Positions 44,883-52,961 of a DNA stretch of 64,000 bases are shown here, piece after piece (the first letter of the stretch is position 1; every line of letters starts with the position of its first letter). Location: NCBI GenBank assembly GCA_017623155.1, contig JAGAPR010000001.1, forward strand, positions 283,695-347,694, written 5' to 3'. A program made the translations under genes and the position numbers. Below the pieces are notes generated by a model. It saw nothing but the letters and a program-made list of their open reading frames with translations, was not told the origin of the DNA and searched no databases. This DNA comes from Prevotella sp. Its GTDB lineage: Bacteria; Bacteroidota; Bacteroidia; Bacteroidales; Bacteroidaceae.

Positions 44883-45572
44883 ATGAGAAAGCTATTTTCA
44901 AAATCTTATGAGAAGCAGAGAGGTCGCTTTGATGCTTCTGAGATTGAGGTCATCGGTGTAGGATGTGGCGGTACTAATATCGTGAATTATATGCAGACGC
45001 ATGGATTCAAGGATGTACCACTGGCAGTATGTGACATGGATGCATCAGTCATTGAACACTCGAAAGTGCAAGAAAAAATATTACTCGGCATGGATGGATT
45101 GGGTGCTGGCAACAATCTGGAACTTGGGAAGAGTGAAGCGGAAAAGAAAATGACGAATATACGTTCCATCATAAAAGAGTACACGAAAATTGCATTTGTC
45201 GTTGTGTGTTTAGGAGGCGGATGCGGTACTGGAGCATCCCCAATCATCGCTCGAGAAATCAAGAAGCGTGGCGTCAAAACCATTGGGGTAGCCACTTTAC
45301 CATTTGAATTTGAAGGGAAAACCAAATTCAACCAAGCGATGAATGGGCTTATAGAATTGGCAACATACACTGATGCCATATTCGTCTTGAATAACCAATA
45401 TATCCTCAACCACCATCCAGAATTGGCAATGAATGCAGCATTCTCAATGACAAACGAATTGATGGTAAAGATCGTGGGGAGTATTATCGACTTCATGTGC
45501 GCGAACCGCAATTCTACGCATACAAATGGAATAATAGGCTATATCAAAAAGTTATTCACCCTAAAAGTTTGA
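44883..45572 (+). CDS. FtsZ-like GTPase domain protein lacking the C-terminal tubulin domain
   Basis: A 229-aa FtsZ/tubulin-superfamily protein. GTP-binding features are kept: T1-like VIGVGCGGTNIVNYM, T3-like VCDMDASVIE, GMDGLGAGNNLELGKSEAEK, and the tubulin signature GGGCGTGASPI near residues 111-121. IGVATLPFEFEGKTKFNQAM matches FtsZ strand S5/helix H5. After helix H7 (AFSMTNELMVKIVGSIIDFM) the protein ends within about 30 residues, GIIGYIKKLFTLKV. The T7 NxDxxD loop and whole C-terminal domain are absent; typical FtsZ is 320-480 aa. It probably binds GTP but cannot form a standard protofilament catalytic interface. The basic, hydrophobic tail could contact membrane (inference). Confidence 0.85.
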   Translation: MRKLFSKSYEKQRGRFDASEIEVIGVGCGGTNIVNYMQTHGFKDVPLAVCDMDASVIEHSKVQEKILLGMDGLGAGNNLELGKSEAEKKMTNIRSIIKEYTKIAFVVVCLGGGCGTGASPIIAREIKKRGVKTIGVATLPFEFEGKTKFNQAMNGLIELATYTDAIFVLNNQYILNHHPELAMNAAFSMTNELMVKIVGSIIDFMCANRNSTHTNGIIGYIKKLFTLKV

Positions 45573-45868
45573 TTCGAATTATTTGAATTACTTACACGAC
45601 TATCACATAGGACTCATAGCAAAGGCGATTCTGTTGAAATCCAACGACAATCGGAATGACTACTGATTACGACTGCTTGCTGTCACCGCGCAAGGAAATG
45701 ATAAACAAGAGAGTGTTGGCTCATCAAGAAACCAACATATATATAATCTTTTTTTTACTGTTTTCATTGTGAAAAGGATACTGTCATTATGTTTGTTATC
45801 TGATGTCGTTTTATGGAGATTTAGTGTATTTTTGGTTAATATGCTATTGACTTTCATATAAAAAGCAT
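45573..45868. other. Gene-free spacer at the right edge of the island
   Basis: About 300 bp without a credible ORF, including a GATTCGAATTATTTGAATTAC imperfect palindrome just after the FtsZ-like stop. No integrase, tRNA or attachment repeat matching the left edge is visible. Confidence 0.4.
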
Positions 45869-45877
45869 TATATTTGC
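45869..45877 (+). promoter_or_regulatory. Promoter -7 element for the Cys-rich secreted protein
   Basis: TATATTTGC, 48 bp before the ATG. Confidence 0.65.
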
Positions 45878-45924
45878 AATAGATATAAATATCAAAGTTA
45901 GGTAAGTAATAAAAGTAGAGGATT

Positions 45925-46236
45925 ATGAAAAAAGGAATTTTAATTTTATGTATGGTTTTGGTGTCTGTGATGGCATCGGCCCAGAACAACAAGAAAACGG
46001 TAGTCACTCCGACAAAGGTTGTATGCTGTGATAAGTGTAAAGCACCGGATTGTAAGAATTGCAAAAAGATAAATTGCGACAAAGCAAATTGTAAGAATTG
46101 TAAAAAGGCAAACTGTGATAAAAGCAACTGCAAGAATTGTACACAGAAGAATTGCGGTAAGGCAGATTGCAACAAGTATTGTGGCAATGTGAGATGTACA
46201 GGTAATTTGCAAAAATGTAACAAGAAGACAAAGTAA
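45925..46236 (+). CDS. Secreted Cys-rich repeat protein
   Basis: A 103-aa protein with a signal peptide (MKKGILILCMVLVSVMASAQ) and a mature part containing 16 Cys, mostly as CKNC and NCDKxNC units: APDCKNCKKINCDKANCKNC, KKANCDKSNCKNC, QKNCGKADCNKYC. The rest is almost all Lys and Asn. Regular CxxC spacing suggests metal binding or a disulfide-rich surface protein. It has its own promoter and a perfect 19-bp terminator, so it is a single-gene unit. No homologous family is recognised by eye. Confidence 0.82.
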   Translation: MKKGILILCMVLVSVMASAQNNKKTVVTPTKVVCCDKCKAPDCKNCKKINCDKANCKNCKKANCDKSNCKNCTQKNCGKADCNKYCGNVRCTGNLQKCNKKTK

Positions 46237-46276
46237 AGTATATGGCGAATGTCTTATGAAGACATTTAATTAAAAT

Positions 46277-46325
46277 AAAGACAAAACAAAATCTTATACA
46301 AAAAGCAAGATTTTGTTTTGTCTTT
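46277..46325 (+). terminator. Terminator of the Cys-rich protein gene
   Basis: AAAGACAAAACAAAATCTT pairs perfectly over 19 bp with AAGATTTTGTTTTGTCTTT, followed by ATTTTTTTATTTT. Confidence 0.88.
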
Positions 46326-46370
46326 ATTTTTTTATTTTGCAATTGTTGCATGTGTCTCGTTTTTTTATTC

Positions 46371-46379
46371 TATCTTTGC
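46371..46379 (+). promoter_or_regulatory. Promoter -7 element for the secreted unknown protein
   Basis: TATCTTTGC, 46 bp before ATG 46425. Confidence 0.65.
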
Positions 46380-46424
46380 AATGTTTTGATTGACAGCAAA
46401 GAAACAGATATAATCCAGATTAAA

Positions 46425-47726
46425 ATGAAAAGAATAACAGTATTTGCAGCGTTTATGGCATTTATTTTAATGCCGGCTTCGGCACAGAGCACGTATATAG
46501 TGAAGACGAGGGGTGCCAAGAAAGCCGTGGTTGTAAAGAATAAAGCCACGCAACCGGAAGACAGCGCGACACCCGAAGCCCGCGACTTTGTGAGCGAAAA
46601 CTTTAAGTTTTACAGCCTGTGCGACTGGGAAGAAGGAATGAAATTCATGGTAATTCCGGAGAAATATGATCTTATAGTAAACACATTTTGTGATGCAACA
46701 ACCGGTAAGGAAGTCAGTAGCGGACGTTTGCGTCACCATATAATGATATATAAGGGACACACAGAGACTAAGGAAGGATTTGTGCGAATAAATTTCCTGT
46801 GCCAAGACGACAACAAAAACTATTATTATCAAATTCCGAACGGTAGTTTTGAGGATTATTGTTATGGAAAACTTGGTGTGCCTACACTTGCTTATTTGGG
46901 CGATGTCGATATTGCACGTACCAAGTTAATGGGTATGAAATTATATACAAAGACCACAAAATACAGGGTAGATACCGAAATGGATGGTGATGGATTTGAA
47001 GAGATTTCCGTGCCGCTCAATGAAGAAGTAACAGTGAGAGCCGTTGGTGTTGGCAGTCGCAGTTATCCTGTTAAGATAATAGTTGAAGACAAGAAAGGCC
47101 GTGAGTTTTATCAGTGTGTGGCTATGAGTAAGACCAATTGCGGAATGCGTGACGATGAATTTATCATGGACAACACCAAATTCCTGTTCAAAGGTTCTTT
47201 TGAATTGGTTGATGCCAACATTGCAGCGTCGAGCGTATATTCCAAGTATATCAATCGGAATGTATATACCAAGTATCCCACGAAGATGGAAAACGCTGTC
47301 GGAAACATGGTTAATATAATGCGTTTGTCGACATTCAGAATAGAAAAGATAGAGGCGCAAAATGGAACGAGATATGTGAAAATGACTCTCAAAAGCACAA
47401 ATACCGGTGAGACATTCGTAAAGCAAGTGACTTTTGTAAACGAAGATGTGGCCGGCGATATTGACGGTTCGCGTGAAGATTACTATGGATTTCTGTTCGG
47501 TGACGGCATTCCGGAGGGACTCAAAGGTTTATCGGAAGCTAAACGCAGACTTATTCAGGAAGGCCGTGTAGCCATCGGGTTTACAAGGCGTGAAGTAAGA
47601 ATGGCTAAGGGCGATCCCGACAAGCAGGCTTCGGCAAACACCGGACGTACGGATTGGATATATAACGACGGAACAATTGTTAAGTTTGCCAAAAACGGTA
47701 AGGTGTTTAAGGTAGAGTATCATTGA
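46425..47726 (+). CDS. Secreted protein of unknown function
   Basis: A 433-aa protein with a signal peptide (residues 1-21, MPASAQ) and a beta-rich mature part. Segments such as FYSLCDWEEGMKFMVIPEKY and RYVKMTLKSTNTGETFVKQV recur in style, suggesting SH3-like or beta-sandwich modules. The C-terminal IGFTRREVRMAKGDPDKQ with DWIYNDGTIVKFAKNGKVFKVE resembles a SmpA/OmlA (BamE-like) fold, where a GMTxxEVxxxxGxP helix precedes a beta-sheet. Start ATG 46425 is chosen because the longer frame runs into the promoter. Confidence 0.7.
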   Translation: MKRITVFAAFMAFILMPASAQSTYIVKTRGAKKAVVVKNKATQPEDSATPEARDFVSENFKFYSLCDWEEGMKFMVIPEKYDLIVNTFCDATTGKEVSSGRLRHHIMIYKGHTETKEGFVRINFLCQDDNKNYYYQIPNGSFEDYCYGKLGVPTLAYLGDVDIARTKLMGMKLYTKTTKYRVDTEMDGDGFEEISVPLNEEVTVRAVGVGSRSYPVKIIVEDKKGREFYQCVAMSKTNCGMRDDEFIMDNTKFLFKGSFELVDANIAASSVYSKYINRNVYTKYPTKMENAVGNMVNIMRLSTFRIEKIEAQNGTRYVKMTLKSTNTGETFVKQVTFVNEDVAGDIDGSREDYYGFLFGDGIPEGLKGLSEAKRRLIQEGRVAIGFTRREVRMAKGDPDKQASANTGRTDWIYNDGTIVKFAKNGKVFKVEYH

Positions 47727-47763
47727 GAAACAAGTCTTGCGACATCGTTTTTATGATGTTATA

Positions 47764-47820
47764 GACACGGAGGTATGGAGTTGTGAGCAACAGGTAACAC
47801 TCTATATCTCCGTGTCTTTT
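47764..47820 (+). terminator. Terminator before the MATE gene
   Basis: GACACGGAG-g-TAT..GAGT pairs with ACTC..ATA-t-CTCCGTGTC, followed by TTTTTTG. Confidence 0.8.
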
Positions 47821-47875
47821 TTGCTGTTTTAAGTCAAAATATGTATATGTAAGTTGATAAATGAGAGTTTATTAG

Positions 47876-47884
47876 TAACTTTGC
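47876..47884 (+). promoter_or_regulatory. Promoter -7 element for the MATE gene
   Basis: TAACTTTGC, 62 bp before ATG 47946. Confidence 0.65.
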
Positions 47885-47945
47885 AAACCTTGAAAATGGT
47901 TTTATGGGCAACGACTTGGTTTAAGCAAAGGAAGATAAACGATTG

Positions 47946-49328
47946 ATGTTAGGAAAAAACAACAGCGAAAAACTGCTGGCGTATATACGAAGCGGGCAGA
48001 CGATGACGAGACGCGAGAAGCTGCGGCTTATCATCGAAATGAGTATACCGTCTATATTCGCTCAGCTTTCATCGGTATTGATGTTTTTCATTGATGCTTC
48101 TATGGTGGGCAGTCTTGGAGCGAGGCAGTCGGCTTCTATCGGATTGGTGGAGTCTACCACATGGCTGTTTGGTGGCATGCTCAGTGCCGCATCCATGGGT
48201 TTTTCGGTACAGGTCGCTCACTGTTTCGGCGCCGGGAATTTTGAACGTGCACGCCGAGTATTGCGTCAAGGCATCGTCTGTACACTCATTTTCAGTGCCA
48301 CACTTATGTTGATAGCCATGGCAATACATTCACGCCTGCCTTACTGGCTCGGCGGAGGCTCGGATATAGCAGCCGATTCGTCAATGTATTTTCTTATATT
48401 TGCCTTTGCTTTGCCAATGTTGCAAATGTCAAATCTGGCAGGTAGTATGCTCAAATGCAGCGGCAACATGCGTATTCCGAGTATTCTTAATATAATGATG
48501 TGCGTGCTCGACGTTGTGTTCAATTACATATTTATATTCATAGTCGGTCTTGGTGTCGTTGGCGCTGCTGTCGGAACGTTACTGGCTGTCAGCGTTACGG
48601 CGTGTCTGATGATGTATTTCATGATTTTCCGTCCCGGCGAATTGTCTCTGATAGGGCGCCCCGGCTCATTCCGGCCTACCGGCGACTGCGTGAAAGCGGC
48701 GTTTAAAATCGGAGCACCTATGGGATTGCAACAGATACTTATGGGTAGCGCTCAGATTGTGAGCACGGCCATTGTCGCTCCACTTGGTAATATATCGATA
48801 GCGGCAAACACTTTTGCCATTACGGTGGAGAGTATATGCTACATGCCGGGCTATGGCATCGCCGAGGCCGCGACCACACTTGTCGGGCAGGGATTGGGGG
48901 CAGGCCGCAAGTTGCTTACCCGCAGTTTCGCCCGTCTGTCGGTAGCTTTGGGCATGGCAGTGATGACCGTTATGGCTGTGCTGATGTTTGTTTTCGCGCC
49001 GGAGATGATGGCGATAATGTCTCCTGTTGATGATATCCGCTCTCTTGGCACGGCAGCATTGCGTATCGAAGCCTTTGCCGAGCCGATGTTCGCTGCTGCC
49101 ATTGTATGCTACGGAGTGTTTGTAGGAGCTGGTGATACCATTAAACCGGCAATCATGAACCTTGTCAGTATGTGGGCCGTACGCCTGTCGGCTGCCGCCA
49201 TTCTCGCTCCGCAATATGGTCTGCGTGGTGTATGGACGGCCATGGCCATGGAGCTTATTTTCCGCGGCACGATATTCCTCATCCGACTTTTTAAGGGTAA
49301 TTGGATGCGAACGATAAGCGGGAAATAA
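47946..49328 (+). CDS. MATE family efflux transporter
   Basis: A 460-aa multidrug/toxic-compound exporter with 12 predicted helices in two similar halves. The first half begins LRLIIEMSIPSIFAQLSSVLMFFID and continues GSLGARQSASIGLVE; the second contains GAPMGLQQILMGSAQIVSTA, GYGIAEAATTLVGQGLGAGR and FAEPMFAAAIVCYGVFVGAGDT. Coupling ion and substrate cannot be read directly. A TTG three bases upstream is possible but ATG 47946 is preferred. Monocistronic, with a promoter upstream. Confidence 0.93.
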   Translation: MLGKNNSEKLLAYIRSGQTMTRREKLRLIIEMSIPSIFAQLSSVLMFFIDASMVGSLGARQSASIGLVESTTWLFGGMLSAASMGFSVQVAHCFGAGNFERARRVLRQGIVCTLIFSATLMLIAMAIHSRLPYWLGGGSDIAADSSMYFLIFAFALPMLQMSNLAGSMLKCSGNMRIPSILNIMMCVLDVVFNYIFIFIVGLGVVGAAVGTLLAVSVTACLMMYFMIFRPGELSLIGRPGSFRPTGDCVKAAFKIGAPMGLQQILMGSAQIVSTAIVAPLGNISIAANTFAITVESICYMPGYGIAEAATTLVGQGLGAGRKLLTRSFARLSVALGMAVMTVMAVLMFVFAPEMMAIMSPVDDIRSLGTAALRIEAFAEPMFAAAIVCYGVFVGAGDTIKPAIMNLVSMWAVRLSAAAILAPQYGLRGVWTAMAMELIFRGTIFLIRLFKGNWMRTISGK

Positions 49329-49416
49329 GCCTACGTGTATTTATCCGATGGCTTTTAGAGCCCCGAATTTTAACATTATTATGCTTCAAGATTTGCAACG
49401 CGGCTGAAGTAACATC

Positions 49417-49479
49417 GTTACCCGGGCCATGTAACATTGTGATTTGGTTCTCGTCACAATGTTACTTGGCCCGGGTAAC
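49417..49479. repeat. GTTAC/GGCC hairpin repeat
   Basis: GTTACCCGGGCC-AT-GTAACATTGTGA pairs with TCACAATGTTAC-TT-GGCCCGGGTAAC across an 11-nt loop. It lies between the MATE and ThiE-like genes. Upstream GCGGCTGAAGTAACA (49400-49414) is a further partial module. Confidence 0.88.
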
Positions 49480-49590
49480 ACTTTCATTTGCGGCTGCGCT
49501 GACGGCATATCAGAACTTCCAAAAGGCGGTTTTTATCACATTCGGATGAAAATTTAAAGCAAAGACTGATGTTAAGTTAAAAAAAATGTG

Positions 49591-49599
49591 TAAGTTTGC
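49591..49599 (+). promoter_or_regulatory. Promoter -7 element for the ThiE-like gene
   Basis: TAAGTTTGC, 26 bp before ATG 49625; this excludes the longer frame starting at 49586. Confidence 0.65.
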
Positions 49600-49624
49600 A
49601 CATCGAAAAAGAGTATATCCGGAT

Positions 49625-50236
49625 ATGAAGCTTATTATCATGACCTTGCCCACGTTTTTTGTGGAAGAAGACAAGATACTCACATCGCTTTTTGATGAGG
49701 GCTTGGATAATTTACATTTGTATAAGCCAAACTCTACACCCATATATTCCGAACGGTTACTTACACTCATTAATTCCGATTATCACAGTAAGATAACAGT
49801 CCATGAGCATTTTTATTTGAAAGAAGAATATCGTTTAAGAGGTATTCATATAGACGATGCAACCACTCCCGTGCCGCAAGGATATAAGGGTAGATTGTGT
49901 CGTACATGTCATTCGATAGACGAGCTTAAAGAGGCGAAAAAGAAGTCGGACTATGTGTTCTTGAATAACGTGTTTGATAACATGAACGAGAACAAAGGAA
50001 ACGACATGCCGCCGGCCATGGATAATCTAAGGGAAGCGGCTCGCAAAGGTCTCATAGACAAAAAGGTTTATGCTCTTGGCGGAGTAAATGCCGATAATGC
50101 CAACATGGCAAAGGAACTTGGTTTTGGCGGAGTGGTGATATGCGAAGACTTGTGGGATAAATTCAATATTCATAGAGAGTCGGATTATAAGGAATTGATA
50201 AATCATTTCGAAAGACTCCGCAAGACAATATGTTGA
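49625..50236 (+). CDS. ThiE/TenI-like protein (thiamine phosphate synthase family)
   Basis: A 203-aa TIM-barrel protein of the ThiE/TenI type. Visible: LIIMTLPTFFVEEDKILTSL, GLDNLHLYKP, ITVHEHFYLKEEYRLRGIHI, then CRTCHSIDELKEAKKKSDYV where GxSxH is replaced by RTCHS, FLNNVF in place of GPIFPT, and the end motif VYALGGVNADNANMAKELGFGGV. Key ThiE active-site residues are altered, so it may be a divergent relative rather than a true thiamine phosphate synthase. It precedes prs by 37 bp. Confidence 0.72.
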   Translation: MKLIIMTLPTFFVEEDKILTSLFDEGLDNLHLYKPNSTPIYSERLLTLINSDYHSKITVHEHFYLKEEYRLRGIHIDDATTPVPQGYKGRLCRTCHSIDELKEAKKKSDYVFLNNVFDNMNENKGNDMPPAMDNLREAARKGLIDKKVYALGGVNADNANMAKELGFGGVVICEDLWDKFNIHRESDYKELINHFERLRKTIC

Positions 50237-50273
50237 TTGGCAGATTAATATAAAAAACATAACAAATAAAACA

Positions 50274-51212
50274 ATGAGTACAAAAAACTCTTACTTGGTT
50301 TTCTCGGGAACAAATACGAGATATTTGGCAGAAAAAATCTGCCAAAGTTTAGATTGTCCGTTGGGACAACTCGTTATCACAAAATTTTCTGATGGCGAGT
50401 TTGCTGTTTCTTATGAAGAATCCATTCGCGGTCGCGATGTGTTCCTTGTGCAGAGCACTTTCCCCAACTCCGACAATCTGATGGAGCTGTTGTTGATGAT
50501 TGACGCCGCCAAAAGAGCTTCGGCACGCACGATAAACGCAGTAATTCCATATTTCGGATGGGCAAGACAAGACCGTAAGGACAAACCGAGGGTAAGTATC
50601 GGAGCCAAACTTATTGCCGATTTGCTCAGTGTGGCCGGTATCGACAGGCTTATAACCATGGATTTACACGCAGATCAAATCCAAGGTTTTTTCGATGTGC
50701 CGGTAGACCATTTATATGCTTCCGGTGTAATATTGCCGTATTTGCAAGGATTAAAACTCAAAGAGATGGTTATTGCTTCTCCGGATGTCGGAGGCTCAAA
50801 GCGTGCAAATACTTATGCAAAGTATTTCGGTTGCCCGCTCGTGTTGTGCAACAAGACCCGTGCACGTGCCAATGTAGTGGAAAGCATGCAAATAATAGGT
50901 GATGTTAAAAACAAGAATGTGGTAATCATTGATGACATGGTAGACACGGCCGGCACGATAACAAAAGCTGCAGACATAATGAAAGCAGCCGGAGCTTTGA
51001 CAGTACGGGCCTGTGCCTCTCACTGTGTGATGAGCGGCCCTGCCAGTGAGCGTGTGCAGAACTCGTCGTTGGAAGAGATAGTGTTTACCGATTCCATACC
51101 TTATACAAATCGTTGCGCGAAAGTAAAACAAATCTCCGTAGCCGATATGTTTGCCGAAGCAATCAGACGAGTTATTCACAACGAGAGCATCAGTAACCTG
51201 TATCTGGTATAG
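50274..51212 (+). CDS. prs: Ribose-phosphate pyrophosphokinase
   Basis: A 312-aa enzyme making PRPP from ribose 5-phosphate and ATP. Seen: FSGTNTRYLAEKICQSL, KFSDGEFAVSYEESIRGRDV, the ATP-binding WARQDRKDKPR, MDLHADQIQGFFDVPVDHLY with metal-binding DxHA, SPDVGGSKRANTYAK, and the PRPP motif VVIIDDMVDTAGTI. Length is standard. PRPP feeds purine, pyrimidine, His, Trp and NAD synthesis. Confidence 0.97.
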   Translation: MSTKNSYLVFSGTNTRYLAEKICQSLDCPLGQLVITKFSDGEFAVSYEESIRGRDVFLVQSTFPNSDNLMELLLMIDAAKRASARTINAVIPYFGWARQDRKDKPRVSIGAKLIADLLSVAGIDRLITMDLHADQIQGFFDVPVDHLYASGVILPYLQGLKLKEMVIASPDVGGSKRANTYAKYFGCPLVLCNKTRARANVVESMQIIGDVKNKNVVIIDDMVDTAGTITKAADIMKAAGALTVRACASHCVMSGPASERVQNSSLEEIVFTDSIPYTNRCAKVKQISVADMFAEAIRRVIHNESISNLYLV

Positions 51213-51240
51213 TTTTTTATATAATAAAAGCATTGTATTT

Positions 51241-52380
51241 ATGAATAAGTTTTTCATAACATTCATCGGGCTGTTGATGGTAAGTTATGTGTTTGCCGGA
51301 TGCCGGTCGGATAAATACCGAATAGAAGGAAGTGGTAGTGCGCTGGCAGATGGAGACATACTGTATCTGATAACCGATATTGAAAATGGTGTTCCACAGG
51401 ATACCATTATAATCAAAGACGGCAAGTTTGAGTTGGAAGGACAGGCGGATACTGCCACGTTCTGCATAATCCAAGACCAATACAGGCGAAAGTTTGTTCT
51501 TCCTTTCTTCATAGAACCGGGAACAATAAAAATCGAAATATCGAAAGAAGTGCAGCCCAACGTATCAGGAAGCGAGACAATGGATAGCAGGCATATAACC
51601 AAAGTTTCCGGTACTACGATGAACAATGAATGGCAGACGCTGTCGGACAGTACATCCGTGCTGGCCCGGAAAATAGACCAAATCGTGCGGTTTGTTTATG
51701 AAAACAACTTAACCAAGGAGGAACATGATGCACAGTACGAGCAAATCGCCAAACTGAGAAACGATTTCAAAGGTCTTGTGGTTGATAAAGCAAGAGAGAA
51801 CATTAAAAACGAGTTCGGCTATTTTCTTGTCGTATATTATGAAGATGTTATCGACCCGGAAACACACCTTGAGTTGATAAACAGCCTCCCTGAAAGCATA
51901 AGGCAACGTAGCATAATCAGAGCCATTCGCCAACGTCTTGAACGGGAACAGGCTACTGCCATCGGCAAGAAGATGGCAAACTTCACTATGAACGATATGG
52001 CAGGCAAGCCGAGGAATATAATGAGTGAAATAGCGAAGAGCAAGATTACCGTCATCGATTTTTGGGCAAGTTGGTGCGGTCCGTGCCGGCAAGAGATGCC
52101 GAATGTTGTTAAACTATATGATGATTACAGTTCAAAAGGACTTGGAATAATAGGAATATCTCTTGATAAGAACAAACAAGATTGGGAGAACTCAACGAAA
52201 AGTCTTGGCATAAAATGGCTCCAACTGTCTGATTTGGAAGGGTGGAACAACGCTGCCGCAAAAATGATGAATGTGCGTTCCATTCCGCAAACGATAATTG
52301 TAGATCACGACGGAATTATAATAGCCAAAGGCCTGAGAGGCAATGAACTGGAAACTTTTGTGCAATCGAAGTTGAAATAA
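51241..52380 (+). CDS. TlpA-family thiol-disulfide oxidoreductase lipoprotein
   Basis: A 379-aa protein: lipoprotein signal (SYVFAGCRSDK, Cys near residue 20), an N-terminal DUF4369-like beta-domain, a helical linker, and a C-terminal thioredoxin-like domain with VIDFWASWCGPCRQEMPNVV (redox CGPC) and the cis-Pro region VRSIPQTIIVD. Such proteins reduce or oxidise envelope thiols, often in cytochrome maturation or stress defence. The frame extends upstream into prs; ATG 51241 is chosen. A terminator follows. Confidence 0.88.
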   Translation: MNKFFITFIGLLMVSYVFAGCRSDKYRIEGSGSALADGDILYLITDIENGVPQDTIIIKDGKFELEGQADTATFCIIQDQYRRKFVLPFFIEPGTIKIEISKEVQPNVSGSETMDSRHITKVSGTTMNNEWQTLSDSTSVLARKIDQIVRFVYENNLTKEEHDAQYEQIAKLRNDFKGLVVDKARENIKNEFGYFLVVYYEDVIDPETHLELINSLPESIRQRSIIRAIRQRLEREQATAIGKKMANFTMNDMAGKPRNIMSEIAKSKITVIDFWASWCGPCRQEMPNVVKLYDDYSSKGLGIIGISLDKNKQDWENSTKSLGIKWLQLSDLEGWNNAAAKMMNVRSIPQTIIVDHDGIIIAKGLRGNELETFVQSKLK

Positions 52381-52412
52381 TATAATCGACTTTATAATAT
52401 CAGAATAATCAG

Positions 52413-52449
52413 AAAGGACTGACTCCGTTTTAAGAAGTCAGTCCTTTTT
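52413..52449 (+). terminator. Terminator after the TlpA-like gene
   Basis: AAAGGACTGACT pairs with AGTCAGTCCTTT, followed by a T run. Convergent with rlmH. Confidence 0.85.
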
Positions 52450-52485
52450 ATTTGCATCACACAGAGTTTATCGAATGGAATATTA

Positions 52486-52956
52486 TTACTCGTGATGATA
52501 TGGCTCGCCTTTTATTATAGTGCATGCCCGATATAACTGTTCCGTGAATATCAATCTTACCATTTGATGAGAGAAAGTCATCTTTGACAGAGATATCTTT
52601 TCATTGGCTCTGTTATAAATGTCATTTGAAAATCCGTAAGCGCCTCCGATTATGAAAACAAGACGCCGGGCGGTGTTCCTTTTCTGTTCGAGCCATTTTG
52701 AAAACTCCGTGCTTCGGTATTCATGTCCATGCTCGTCCAATAACACTACTGTGTCCGTTGGTTGTATTTGCTTTAATATCAGTTCGCCTTCAGCTTGTTT
52801 TTGTTGTTCTTCCGTGATGTTTCTCGTATTCTTAATGTCGGGTATTACTTTTATTTCAAACGGCATATAGTGCCCTATACGCTCGTTATAATCATCAATA
52901 CCGGCACAGAAGTGTTTGTTTACGGTTCTACCGACGAGTATCAGAAGAGTTTTCAT
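52486..52956 (-). CDS. rlmH: 23S rRNA (pseudouridine-1915-N3)-methyltransferase
   Basis: A 156-aa SPOUT-family methyltransferase that modifies pseudouridine in helix 69 of 23S rRNA. Signatures: MKTLLILVGRTVNKHF at the start, VVLLDEHGHEYRSTEFSKWL, VFIIGGAYGFSNDIYNRA and the knot region ISLSKMTFSHQMVRLIFTEQ. Length is normal. It is 5 bp downstream of the LolA-like gene and transcribed in the same direction (ftsK-LolA-rlmH). Confidence 0.95.
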   Translation of the reverse strand: MKTLLILVGRTVNKHFCAGIDDYNERIGHYMPFEIKVIPDIKNTRNITEEQQKQAEGELILKQIQPTDTVVLLDEHGHEYRSTEFSKWLEQKRNTARRLVFIIGGAYGFSNDIYNRANEKISLSKMTFSHQMVRLIFTEQLYRACTIIKGEPYHHE

Positions 52957-52961
52957 TATTG

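Noticed and set aside
36247-45572. Known defence systems such as CBASS, BREX, Thoeris or type I R-M
   Set aside because: No cyclase, BrxL/PglZ, TIR/SIR2, or methyltransferase/specificity gene is present, so the island cannot be assigned to a named system.
44883-45572. Housekeeping ftsZ
   Set aside because: It lacks the C-terminal domain and T7 loop and is not in a division and cell-wall cluster; the true ftsZ must be elsewhere.
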